From: RHKX01 sp046330285
Lineage (GTDB): Bacteria > Actinomycetota > Thermoleophilia > Solirubrobacterales > 70-9
Length of the DNA stretch: 64,000 bases
Reading direction: 5' to 3'
Assembly (NCBI GenBank): GCA_046330285.1
Contig: JAXLSX010000003.1
Coordinates: 124,001 to 188,000, forward strand
The notes under the pieces were generated by a model. That model worked only from the letters and a program-made list of their open reading frames with translations, searched no databases and was not told the DNA's origin. Within the stretch, counting starts at the first letter, position 1. Each line of letters begins with the position of its first letter. The position numbers and the translations under genes are program-made. This document shows positions 1-8,270 of the stretch, in pieces.

Positions 1-410
1 AGGAGCAGGTGTCGCGCGGTCCGCAGGCCGGTGTTGACGTCGCCCGACTCGTCGAGGTGGGGGTCGTTGATCAGGCCCTTCCAGCCGGTCGTGGTCCGCG
101 GCTTCTCGAAGTAGACGCGCATGACGACGAGCAGGTCCGGAAGCGAGGGTGCCAGCTCGGCGAGCCGCCGGGCGTAGTCGAGGGCGGCGACCGGGTCGTG
201 GACGCTGCAGGGCCCGACGACCACCAGCAGCCGCGGGTCGTCGCGGTCGAGGATCGCCTTCACCTCGCGGCGCTCGCGGACGACCGCCGCGGCCAGCTCC
301 GGGGTCAGCGGATGCTCGGCGAGGAGCTCCTCCGGAGAGACCAGGGGAACGGTCTCCTCGATCCGGAGATCGTGGAGGCTGGGATCGTTGCTGACCGGGG
401 TCGCCGACAT
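1..410 (-). CDS. aroF: DAHP synthase, class I (3' part missing)
   Basis: 3-deoxy-D-arabino-heptulosonate-7-phosphate synthase condenses phosphoenolpyruvate with erythrose 4-phosphate in the first step of the shikimate pathway, in the cytosol. The 136 visible residues carry the class I signatures GPCSVHD (near residue 62) and MRVYFEKPRTTTGWKGLIND (near residue 100), which bind phosphate and phosphoenolpyruvate. The ATG at 410 is preceded by AGGGG, a good ribosome binding site. The frame runs off the window's left edge, so roughly the last 60% of a 350-residue enzyme is not seen. The choice among AroF, AroG and AroH type, and hence the feedback effector, cannot be made from this part. Confidence 0.93.
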   Translation of the reverse strand, partial: MSATPVSNDPSLHDLRIEETVPLVSPEELLAEHPLTPELAAAVVRERREVKAILDRDDPRLLVVVGPCSVHDPVAALDYARRLAELAPSLPDLLVVMRVYFEKPRTTTGWKGLINDPHLDESGDVNTGLRTARHLL

Positions 411-445
411 GGACCCCTAAGTTTCGCGAAGTCCGCCGCCGGGCG

Positions 446-1414
446 TCAGAGCGAGCGCAGGGCCGGCAGCAATTCGGCCTCCGCCCAGCCGATGAAGCCG
501 TCCTGATGCTCCCCGCCGATCTGCACGAGGGCGATCTCGTCGAAGCCGGCATCGATGAACGGCCGGATCGCTTCGACGTGCTCCTCGACGTCGCGCCCGC
601 AGGCGATCTGCTCGCCGACCTGCCCGGGGTCGACGAACTGGGTGCCGCCGGCGAACGAGTCCGGCCCGGGGAGGTCGGCGTTCACCGACCAGCCGAGCCC
701 GAACCAGCGGAACTGGTCGTGGGCGCGCTCGACGGCGGCCTCGCGGTCGGGGTCGTAGGCGACCGCGACCTGGCCGACCCGGGGCTTGCCGTCGCCCCCG
801 GCCTCGTCGAACATCTCGCCGAGCTCGGCCTTCGGCTCGACCGCCACCATCAGGTCGGCCCAGCGGCCGGCGAGAGAGCAGGAGTCGGAGCCGGACACGG
901 CGATGCCGATCGGCACGCGCTCGTCGGGAAGGTCCCAGAGCCGTGCGCTCTCGACGGCGAAGTGCTTGCCGCGGAAGTTGTAGGACTCCTCACCGCCGAG
1001 CAGGCCGGAGATGATCTCGACGGCCTCGGCGAGCATCTCGTGCCGGGTACCGACCATCGGCCACCCCTTGCCGACGACGTGCTCGTTCAGGTTCTCGCCG
1101 GCTCCGAGGCCGAGCCGGAACCGGTTCCCCGACAGGATCCCGACGGTCGCGGCCTTCTGCGCGACCACGGCCGGGTGGTAGCGGAGAATCGGGCAGGTGA
1201 CGTAGGTCATCAGCCCGATCCGTTCGGTGGCGTGCGCCGCCGCGCCGAGGATCGACCACGCGTAGCCGGAATGCCCCTGCTCCTCGAGCCAAGGCTGGTA
1301 GTGGTCGCTGATCACGGAGAAGTCGAAGCCCGCCGCCTCGGCCGCCACGAGGTCTTCGACGAGGCGATCCGGTCGCGACTGCTCGGTCATGAGCGTGTAT
1401 CCGAAGGCGGTCAC
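446..1414 (-). CDS. F420-dependent LLM-class oxidoreductase (TIGR03557-like)
   Basis: A 322-residue TIM-barrel flavin/F420 oxidoreductase of the luciferase-like monooxygenase superfamily. The N-terminal TLMTEQ, the FSVISDHYQPWL and EQGHSGYAWSILGAAA motifs, and TYVTCPILRYHP match the subfamily related to F420-dependent glucose-6-phosphate dehydrogenase; its real substrate is unknown. The frame stays open upstream to 1612, but that part overlaps the opposite-strand gene starting at 1557 and is not homologous to the family. I therefore start at GTG 1414, giving VTAFGYTLM as in relatives; ATG 1390 is an alternative. F420 use implies a host that makes this deazaflavin, as many Actinobacteria do. 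Confidence 0.88.
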   Translation of the reverse strand: MTAFGYTLMTEQSRPDRLVEDLVAAEAAGFDFSVISDHYQPWLEEQGHSGYAWSILGAAAHATERIGLMTYVTCPILRYHPAVVAQKAATVGILSGNRFRLGLGAGENLNEHVVGKGWPMVGTRHEMLAEAVEIISGLLGGEESYNFRGKHFAVESARLWDLPDERVPIGIAVSGSDSCSLAGRWADLMVAVEPKAELGEMFDEAGGDGKPRVGQVAVAYDPDREAAVERAHDQFRWFGLGWSVNADLPGPDSFAGGTQFVDPGQVGEQIACGRDVEEHVEAIRPFIDAGFDEIALVQIGGEHQDGFIGWAEAELLPALRSL

Positions 1415-1556
1415 GAGAGGCGGCGTACCCCGGCCGGCGGGGGCGAAACGACCGGCCGCGGGTGTGGCCCGGTTCACACCGCGGGTGTCTGTCCGGATCG
1501 CCCTCGCGAGCTGATCATGGTCGTGCAAGTTCGATCCACCGAAAGGAACCAACGAA

Positions 1557-1943
1557 ATGTTCAACAGCACCAAGGTCCGCACCGCCATCGCCGCCCTCGC
1601 CATCTCGGTCACCGCCTTCGCGGGAGTCGCTTCGGCTCAGGCCGGCGGCAAGGCCGACACCAAGGTCTCGATCAAGGGCGACAACGGCGACTACTACGGA
1701 TACGTCAAGAGCTCCGACGCCGACAACTGCGCCAACGGCCGCGAGGTCAAGGTCTTCAAGCAGACCGGCAACACGCAGGATCCGAAGAACGACATGAAGA
1801 TCGGCACGGACACCGCCCAGCCGAACGGCACCAAGTACATGTGGTCGATCGGCAACTCCGGCTACAAGAGCGGCACGTTCTACGCCAAGGTCGGCAAGAC
1901 CAGCCTCTGCAAGGGCGCGACGAGCAAGAGCATCACGCGATAG
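1557..1943 (+). CDS. Small secreted protein, C-RKV-C domain family
   Basis: A 128-residue protein with a clear signal peptide: residues 1-28 have a basic start, an alanine/valine core and a SAQA cleavage region. The mature part is lysine- and glycine-rich and carries the pattern YGYVKSSDADNC, then GREVKVF, a later GTFYAKV and a second Cys (SLCKG). This matches the domain repeated in the genes at 48651, 51726, 58113 and 59481. It is probably a small beta-sandwich held by one disulphide. The start ATG 1557 follows AAAGGAAC. It lies alone between two opposite-strand genes and is followed by a strong hairpin. Function unknown; no catalytic motif is visible. Confidence 0.8.
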   Translation: MFNSTKVRTAIAALAISVTAFAGVASAQAGGKADTKVSIKGDNGDYYGYVKSSDADNCANGREVKVFKQTGNTQDPKNDMKIGTDTAQPNGTKYMWSIGNSGYKSGTFYAKVGKTSLCKGATSKSITR

Positions 1944-1967
1944 CCCGCGACTTCACACCAGGGGTCC

Positions 1968-1999
1968 AGCGGCCCGGCGGCTTCGGCCTCCGGGCCGCT
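1968..1999. terminator. Strong hairpin between convergent genes
   Basis: A perfect 10-bp inverted repeat (AGCGGCCCGG at 1968-1977 with CCGGGCCGCT at 1990-1999) encloses a 12-base loop. It lies between the stop codons of the convergent genes at 1943 and 2022, so it can end transcription from both sides. There is no long T tract, as is usual for high-G+C actinobacterial terminators. Confidence 0.7.
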
Positions 2000-2021
2000 T
2001 TCGCGTCCGCGGCCGGACCCG

Positions 2022-3356
2022 TCAGACGGGCAGGCCGTAGCGGTCGCGCACCTGCGAGACGAGCACGCCGACCACCCGCGGGTCGAACTGCGTGCCGGCG
2101 TTGTCCTCGAGCTCGGCGATCGCGGCTTCGATCGGGAGCGCGTCCCGGTAGGGCCGGTCGGTCGTCATCGCGTTGAAGGCGTCGCAGGCGAAGATGATCC
2201 GCGACTCGACCGGGATCGACTCGCCGGCGAGCCCGTCCGGATAGCCGCCGCCGTCGAAACGCTCGTGGGAGGAGCGGACGACCCGCCCGATCTCCGACAT
2301 CAGCCCGCCGATCGTCTCGAGGATTCGCTGGCCCTCGACCGTGTGGGTCCGCACGAGCGTCCACTCCTGCTTGTTGAGGGGACCTGGCTTGTTGATCAGC
2401 TGCTTCGGGATCGCAACCTTGCCGACGTCGTGCAGGAGGGCACCGAACTCGACGTTGCGCCGGCTCCGCTCGTCGAGGCCGAGCTCCACCGCGACCTCGA
2501 CCGAGAGCTCGACGACGCTGCGGCTGTGGCTGCCGGTGTAGGTGTCGTCGTGGCCGATCATGTCGCCGAGCACGTGGGCGGTACCGCGATAGGCGCTGCT
2601 CAGCTCCAGCAGCGACTCGAGCCGGGCCGTCCGCTCGCGAGCGAAGATCAGGAGGAGCAGGAAGAGCGGCAACGGCAGCAGCAGCGCCCACGGCCGCCCT
2701 GCGCTCGCGAGGGCGACGGCGAAGCCGACCGGCGCCAGGAGCGTGTCGACGAGGTAGATCCAGCGGCTCTCACTCAGCTCCTCGCGGAGGGAGGCGCCGC
2801 CGTGGAGACGTCCCCGGACCACCGAAGCGGCGGACTCGACGACGAACTGCGCGAGCAGCGCCGCAACGAGTACGTACCAGGCGACGCCGGCCGCGGCCGG
2901 CGCCCCGGCGGCTACGAATACGAGGGCGGGGGCGACGGCGAACCACGAGTCGGCCGCGGCCATCATCACCCGGCCCGGCGCCAGCTGCCCCGACAGCGCC
3001 TTCGCGGCCTTGCCGATCAGGAGAGCGGCGAGGACGAACAGCGGCACCAACTCGGGCGGCAGGACGAAGAGCATCGGCACGAACGCGATCTGCGTCGGCA
3101 TCGTGTGCAGCGAGCCGACCTCGAAGACCACCAGGGAAGCGACGGCGAGGACGATCGTTGCGAGGACGGCGTCGGTCCAGTCGAGCGTCCGGCCGGTCGA
3201 GGCCAGAAGCGCCATGAGGACGGCGACGGCGACGAACGCGCCGCCCACGGCGAGCTCGGCCCGGCGCTCGCGGGCGGCGACGGCACGCGGCATCCGGCCG
3301 CGTGACTCGGCGAGCAGACGCTCGACGCCGGGGGCAACCGACTCCGTCGCGGTCAT
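2022..3356 (-). CDS. Membrane HD-GYP domain protein, probable c-di-GMP phosphodiesterase
   Basis: A 444-residue protein. Residues 1-240 contain about six to seven hydrophobic segments, ending with LLLPLPLFLLLLIFARER. A cytosolic HD-GYP domain follows, with H269-D270, H277, HDVGK (309-313), HTVEGQ (338 on), HERFDGGGYPDGL (364-376) and CDAFNAMTTDRPYR. All metal-binding histidines and aspartates and the GYP triplet are present, so it should hydrolyse cyclic di-GMP or a related dinucleotide. The membrane part resembles sensor modules of MASE type but I cannot name it. It is divergent from the sigma-factor gene starting at 3605, so a link to stress signalling is possible but only inferred. Confidence 0.9.
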   Translation of the reverse strand: MTATESVAPGVERLLAESRGRMPRAVAARERRAELAVGGAFVAVAVLMALLASTGRTLDWTDAVLATIVLAVASLVVFEVGSLHTMPTQIAFVPMLFVLPPELVPLFVLAALLIGKAAKALSGQLAPGRVMMAAADSWFAVAPALVFVAAGAPAAAGVAWYVLVAALLAQFVVESAASVVRGRLHGGASLREELSESRWIYLVDTLLAPVGFAVALASAGRPWALLLPLPLFLLLLIFARERTARLESLLELSSAYRGTAHVLGDMIGHDDTYTGSHSRSVVELSVEVAVELGLDERSRRNVEFGALLHDVGKVAIPKQLINKPGPLNKQEWTLVRTHTVEGQRILETIGGLMSEIGRVVRSSHERFDGGGYPDGLAGESIPVESRIIFACDAFNAMTTDRPYRDALPIEAAIAELEDNAGTQFDPRVVGVLVSQVRDRYGLPV

Positions 3357-3579
3357 CGCATCCTCAATCCGTCCACTTCGGGCACACGGCTATGGATCGG
3401 CGGATCGGCGCCCGACCTTGAGTTCATGTCTTCCCCCGGAAACCTCGGCGCCGCCCGCGGGCGGCTGTCCCTACGCTGGGGAGCGATGAGCGCAGGGAGC
3501 CATCGAGGCGCGACACGGTGGAAAGCCGCCCGTGTCGCACCCCCCACAGCAAGACCGGGGGTAGTCGATCGAGCCGGAT

Positions 3580-3595
3580 CCCCCCGTGCTGGGGG
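3580..3595 (+). promoter_or_regulatory. C6/G5 hairpin covering the sigma-factor ribosome binding site
   Basis: CCCCC at 3581-3585 pairs with GGGGG at 3591-3595 around a GTGCT loop. The GGGGGA strand is also the likely Shine-Dalgarno sequence of the ATG at 3605. Folding would hide the site, so translation of the sigma factor may be damped. This is inference from sequence only. Confidence 0.35.
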
Positions 3596-3604
3596 AATCG
3601 GCAG

Positions 3605-4372
3605 ATGAGCTACCCGCAGCGCCGCGATCTAAACGAGCAGGAGCTCAGCACGTCCGAGGAGCGGCGGCTCTGGGAGCGCGCCAACGGCGGCGACGAGCGC
3701 GCTCGCGAGGAGCTCGTCCGCCACTACCTACCGTTCGCCGAGGCGATGGCGAAGCGGTACCGGACCGCCCGGGAGCCCCACGAGGACCTCGAGCAGGTGG
3801 CGAGCATGGGGCTGATCAAGGCGGTCGACCGCTTCGAGCCCGATCGCGGTGTCCCCTTCAAGGGCTTCGCCGGACCGACGATCCTCGGCGAGCTCAAGCG
3901 CCACTTCCGCGATCGCGTCTGGACCGTGCGGGTGCCTCGCTCCGTCCAGGAGGGGATCGCCGAGGTCGAGACCGCGACGTCGGACCTCGAAGCGGAGCTG
4001 CAACGGACACCCTCGATCCGCGAGATCGCCGAGCACATCGGCAAGAGCGAGACCGACGTTCTCGAGGTGCTCGAGGCGAACCTCAACCGCCGTCCGGTCT
4101 CGATCGATCGGACCATGCGGACCGACGAGGACGACTCGGTCCCGGCTTCGGAGCGGATCGGCACCGAGGATCAGAGCTTCGAGCTCGTCGAGGGCCGGCT
4201 GACGATCGAGCAGGAGCTGCCCCACCTCGACGATCGCGAGCGCCGGGTCATCGAGCTGCGCTTCGCCGAGGACATGACCCAGTCGCAAATCGCGGCTGTG
4301 ATCGGCTGCTCGCAGATGCAGGTGTCGCGGATCCTTCGCGGCGCCCTCGCGAAGCTGCGGGAGCGCGTCTAG
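3605..4372 (+). CDS. SigB/SigF-family RNA polymerase sigma factor
   Basis: A 255-residue sigma-70 family member of the SigB/F/G group, which redirects RNA polymerase to general-stress or developmental promoters. Region 2 spans about residues 33-105, with DLEQVASMGLIKAVDRFEP and the core-binding GPTILGELKRHFRD. Region 3 follows (PRSVQEGIAEVE...TPSIREIAEHIG). Region 4 has an HTH at the C-terminus (MTQSQIAAVIGCSQMQVSRI). The frame is open to 3518 but family members begin near MSYPQRR. ATG 3605 has GGGGGA just upstream, so that start is used. The neighbours are its expected regulators: a convergent anti-sigma kinase, then the phosphatase and antagonist. Confidence 0.92.
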   Translation: MSYPQRRDLNEQELSTSEERRLWERANGGDERAREELVRHYLPFAEAMAKRYRTAREPHEDLEQVASMGLIKAVDRFEPDRGVPFKGFAGPTILGELKRHFRDRVWTVRVPRSVQEGIAEVETATSDLEAELQRTPSIREIAEHIGKSETDVLEVLEANLNRRPVSIDRTMRTDEDDSVPASERIGTEDQSFELVEGRLTIEQELPHLDDRERRVIELRFAEDMTQSQIAAVIGCSQMQVSRILRGALAKLRERV

Positions 4373-4375
4373 GGG

Positions 4376-5242
4376 TCAGTCGCGGTCCGGAGCGATCCGG
4401 AAGGCGACGTACTCGCCGTCCGGCCGGGTCTCGACCTCGACCGCGTCGGCCAGCGTCTCGACGGTGCCGCTGTCCTCCGGCAGCTGCAGGCCCTCGCGGA
4501 GACGGGCGCCGCCTCCTTCGTTGAGCGGGCCGACGGTCATCTCGATGCCCCCGTCGCCGTCGACGAGGGCGAAGCTCAGATCCTCACCCTCGAACGCGTC
4601 GCCCGACGACTCCGAGACGGTCTCCGCGAGCAGGATCGCGTCGGCGACCTGATCGACGGAGAGGTCGCGGCGCAAGGCGAACGCGCTGACGGCCCGCGAG
4701 AGGACGCCTGGAAGCAACTCGGAGTCGGAAGCGGTGATCGAGACCTCGGCATCGGCCCTCTCGACCTCGCCCTCCTCGCGGACGGCGGGCATCTTGTCCG
4801 GACTCACCAGTGGCATCACCATCGTCACCTCGGTGCCGCCGTCGGCGCTGCCGTGGATCGAGAAGCTGCTGCTCAGGGCGGCGACGAGCGAGAGGCCGAG
4901 GCGGAGGCTCGACCCGGGGGACTCGACATCGGGTCGCGGCTGGAAGCCGACGCCGTGGTCGACCACCCGGAGCTCGAGGGCATCGGCGGTGGGCTCGGCC
5001 TCGACCTCGATCGGGCCGACCTCGCCCGGGTAGGCGTGGACCACCGCGTTCATGCAGGCCTCGGTGACGACGGTCTTCAGATCCGCGATCCCCGCGCGGT
5101 CCATACCGACCCCCTCTGCGAGACCTGCGAGCGCGTGCCTGACGAGAGCCACGTTCGCGGCCTCGGCGGGCACCGTGAGGCGCAGTCTCGGCCTCCGATC
5201 CGGCGTCCGTTCCGCCATGTTGGCCTCGCTACCCCCGTTCAC
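4376..5242 (-). CDS. RsbW/SpoIIAB-type anti-sigma ATPase with degenerate second domain
   Basis: A 288-residue protein with an N-terminal GHKL ATPase domain (about residues 18-145). Its N box is E61-x3-N65 (VTEACMNAVVHAYP), its G1 box DHGVGF (95-100) and its later glycine motif RLGLSLV. It should bind the sigma factor and phosphorylate the STAS antagonist. Most family members end near residue 150. Here residues 170-288 look like a second ATPase-like fold, with a helix ending in LLAETVSESSGDAF where the N box should be, but without the Asn and with no DxGxG. That half probably cannot bind ATP and may serve in dimerisation or partner choice. The GTG start at 5242 overlaps the phosphatase stop as GTGA, indicating translational coupling. 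Confidence 0.86.
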   Translation of the reverse strand: MNGGSEANMAERTPDRRPRLRLTVPAEAANVALVRHALAGLAEGVGMDRAGIADLKTVVTEACMNAVVHAYPGEVGPIEVEAEPTADALELRVVDHGVGFQPRPDVESPGSSLRLGLSLVAALSSSFSIHGSADGGTEVTMVMPLVSPDKMPAVREEGEVERADAEVSITASDSELLPGVLSRAVSAFALRRDLSVDQVADAILLAETVSESSGDAFEGEDLSFALVDGDGGIEMTVGPLNEGGGARLREGLQLPEDSGTVETLADAVEVETRPDGEYVAFRIAPDRD

Positions 5243-7830
5243 GACGACGAAACCCCCGCGCCGGCCACCACTCGGCTGCCGACCGCCTCACGACGCACCT
5301 CGGGCTCCCCTCCGCCGTCCTCGAGCATCACGGCGATCGCCGCCGCATCGTCGACGAGCTCGCCCGCCGCGAACTCGTCGAGCTCGGAGCTGATCCGGCG
5401 GATCGTCTCATCGGGATCCCCGGCGACGCCGGCGCAGCGGCAGAGCCGATCCTCGCCGAAGCGCCCGGTCCGGCCGCGGGCCTCCACGACCCCGTCGGTG
5501 TAGACGAGCAGCCGGTCTCCCGGCTCGAGGTTGAGGGTCTCGATCTCCCAGCCGGCGTTGTCGAAGGCCCCGAGGATCGGCCCGGCCGGATGGATCTCCC
5601 GCGCGTCCTCGCCCTGGATCAGGAGCGGCGGCGGGTGCCCCGCGACCGCGACCCTGACCTCGCCGTGGGCGGGCTGGTCGAGGGTGAACGCGGCGACGCT
5701 GCAGAGGGCCGTGCCGGGCTGGTTGAGGAGCGCTTCGTTGAGCTCGGCGAGCGCCCGCTGCGGAGTCGCCGGTGAGCGAGCTCGCGGCCCGCAGCGTGTA
5801 ACGGGCGAGTGCGGTGAGCGAGGCAGCGCGAGCCCCATGGCCGGTGACGTCCCCGATCACGGCCATCCATCCGCCCTCGATCCGCAGCAGGTCGTAGAAG
5901 TCGCCGCCGGCCCGGTTCTCGGCGCCGGCCGGGTTGTAGAGGGCCGACAGCGCCCAGCCCGGGATCGCCGGGATCGGGGAGGGCCGGAGCCGTTCTGAAG
6001 GGTCTCGGCGATCTCCGCCCGCTCGTTCGCGATCCGGGAGTTGTCGACGGCCAGCGCGACGCGCTCGGCGATCCGCAGCGCGATCCGGCGCTCGAGCGGG
6101 GTGAAGGCCCGCCGCTCGACGTGGTTGGCGAAGCCGATGATTCCGATCAGGCGGTCGCCGATCCGCAGCGGCTGGCCGATGACCGAGCCGAGCCCGAGAG
6201 CCTCGAGCCCGGCGGCGAGGGGCGCGGCGGCCTCCGGCCATCCCGCCGGATCCGCGGTGTCGTATGAAACCGGCTCGCGGGAGGCGAGCATCTCCGGCAT
6301 CCCCGGAGCCTCGCGGTGCAGCGGGTTGGCACGGATCGCGGCGGCGAGCAGGCGCTGGCGCTCGGGGTCAACGTCGGCGGCCGCGGCGAGCTCGAGCTTC
6401 CCGTCGCCCTGGGCGAGGAGCACCGCGCAGCTGTCCGCGAGCCGCGGCGTCAGGAGCTCGACGAGCCGGGCGAGCGTCTCCTGCGGATGGGTCGAGGTGG
6501 CGAGCAGCTCGCCGGTGGCCGCGACCACGGACTGGGCGAACTCCGCGCACTTCATCTCGGTGACGTCCTCGAAGGCGGTGACGGTGTAGATCGGGCGGTC
6601 GTCGGTGGCCGGAATCGGGCGCGAGCGGATCCGCAACCAGGTCTCCTCACCGTGCCCGGCGTGAACCATGCGGACGATCTGACCCCGCTCGAGCCCAGGC
6701 ACCTGCCACGGGAACATGCCGCGGCCGAGCTGGACGCCGTCCTCGTCGTAGATGTCGAAGTCGGCCTCCCCCGCGTCGATGCTCATCACCTCGTCGAGCG
6801 AGTCGCCGTCGGCGAGCTCGAGCGCGGCCTCGTTGGCGAAGATCAACCCGCCGCTCCGCTCGGTGATCGTCACCGGCTCGTCGAGCACGCTCATCACCGA
6901 GTCCATCCGCATCTCGACGCTCTCGAGGTCGGAGAACAGGCCGGCGTTGTCCAGCGTCAGCGCCACCCGGTCGGCGAGCACCTGGCAGAACTCGGCGTCG
7001 GCCTCGTCCTGCCGCCGGCCGGAGATCGACTGGGTGAGGGTCAGCACGCCGATCCGGCGCCCTCGCGACCGCAGCGCGACCACGATGAAGGAGCGGATTC
7101 GCAGCGCTCGCAGCATCTCGAGGTCGTCGTCGTCGCGGGCGAGCTGCCGCAGGTCGTAGTCGCTGATGTGGGTCTGGACGATCGGGCCCTCGTCGCGGGT
7201 GCGCTCGAAGGCGGCGTCGACCTGCACGGTCTGATCGCGCGTCATCAGATACCGCTCGACCTTCTCCCGGTCCGGCCCCGCCGCGCGCACCGCTATCCGC
7301 TCCATGCGATCGCCCGAGATCACGTCGATCGCGCAGAGGTCGGCGAGCTCGGGTACTGCGAGCGCGGTGATCCGATCCAGCGTGGCCGCCAGCGAGGGAC
7401 GTTCGCCCCCGCCCTCGGAGACCTCGTTCAAGAGTGCCAATCGCCGCGCGGTGCGGTTGCTGCGGTCGAGCGCGTAGGCGATGAAGACGGCGAAGCCGGA
7501 CGCGCCGACTCCGAGCCCGAAGCGGAGCCAGAACTCGGCTTGGTCGAAGTTGTCGTTCCAGAAGCCGCTCGCGCCGGAGACGATCACGGCGAGGATCGCC
7601 ACCGCGGTCGTCACACGGACGTCGCCGCTGAGCGCGGTGGTGAACGGGACGACGGCGAAGAAACCCGTGATCACCCACTCGGCCTGGGCATCGAGGACGG
7701 CCAGGCCGCCGAGTGCGATCAGGGCGGGAACGAGCCCGCTCCAGAACGGCGATCCGAAACCGAGGCGCCCGGCACTGCTCCCGAATGTTGCGCCGTCAGC
7801 CATCTCCGGAACCGATTGTGACTGGTTCAT
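5239..7830 (-). pseudogene. PAS/GAF/PP2C (RsbU/SpoIIE-type) phosphatase, two frameshifts
   Basis: This is the phosphatase that would dephosphorylate the STAS antagonist and free the sigma factor. From the ATG at 7830 the order is: N-terminal membrane segments (about residues 20-120), a GAF domain, a PAS domain (near residues 310-410), a second GAF domain and a C-terminal PP2C/SpoIIE domain. The PP2C part includes GGDFYDLL, VIGDVTGHG, LLVYTDGVVEARG and DDAAAIAV. It is split over three frames. One base appears missing near 5990 (after AETLQNG), and one extra base (or two missing) lies near 5765-5772 (after SSLTGD). The shifts compensate, and motifs are conserved on both sides. Either two sequencing errors or a recently broken gene would explain this; I favour error or very recent decay. 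Confidence 0.8.
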
Positions 7831-7868
7831 GCACGTATCGGGGCTGGCGTCTAGGATCGGGCAGCCTG

Positions 7869-8219
7869 ATGCCCACTGCTTTCGAGGCCACAACGGAGGA
7901 GCTCGACGGCCCGGTCCACAAGATCTCGGTCGTGGGAGAGCTCGACCTTGACACGGCGCCCATCCTGGAGGCCCGCCTGCGCGAGGCCCAGGAGGCCGGA
8001 GTCTCGGTCCTCCTCGATCTTTCCGGCTGCGAGTTCATCGACTCGAGCGGGCTCGCCCTGATCGTCCAGGCGTGGCGGGAGATCGGCAGCCGCGACGGCA
8101 CGAGCCTGGCGATGTGCTGCGCCAAGGACCAGGTCGAGCGGCTGCTGCGGATCGCCGGGGCCTACGAGGCGATCTCGATCTTCGACAGCGTCGACGACGC
8201 CCTCGCCGAGCTGCGCTGA
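7869..8219 (+). CDS. STAS-domain anti-sigma factor antagonist (RsbV/SpoIIAA-like)
   Basis: A 116-residue single-domain protein, the usual length for this family. It has the core VVGELDLDTAPILEARL and the phospho-acceptor loop LDLSGCEFIDSSGLALI, where a serine in DSSG is the likely target of the RsbW-like kinase. When dephosphorylated it should sequester the kinase and release the sigma factor. ATG 7869 is used because family members start within about ten residues of the first strand. The gene is divergent from the phosphatase gene with under 40 bases between starts, so the two may share a control region. Confidence 0.9.
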   Translation: MPTAFEATTEELDGPVHKISVVGELDLDTAPILEARLREAQEAGVSVLLDLSGCEFIDSSGLALIVQAWREIGSRDGTSLAMCCAKDQVERLLRIAGAYEAISIFDSVDDALAELR

Positions 8220-8270
8220 GCGCAGCGTCGTGTTTGCCCCGCCCCGCCGCGAGGTAAGGGCAGACTCCCG

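Noticed and set aside
506..2176. A 556-codon plus-strand frame
   Set aside because: Antisense to the LLM oxidoreductase and out of frame with the small secreted protein; no motif, biased composition.
3532..3564. Possible SigF-type promoter (GTGT ... GGGTAG) before the sigma factor gene
   Set aside because: The spacing of 23 bases is much longer than the usual 15-17 and the -35 match is poor, so autoregulation is not supported.
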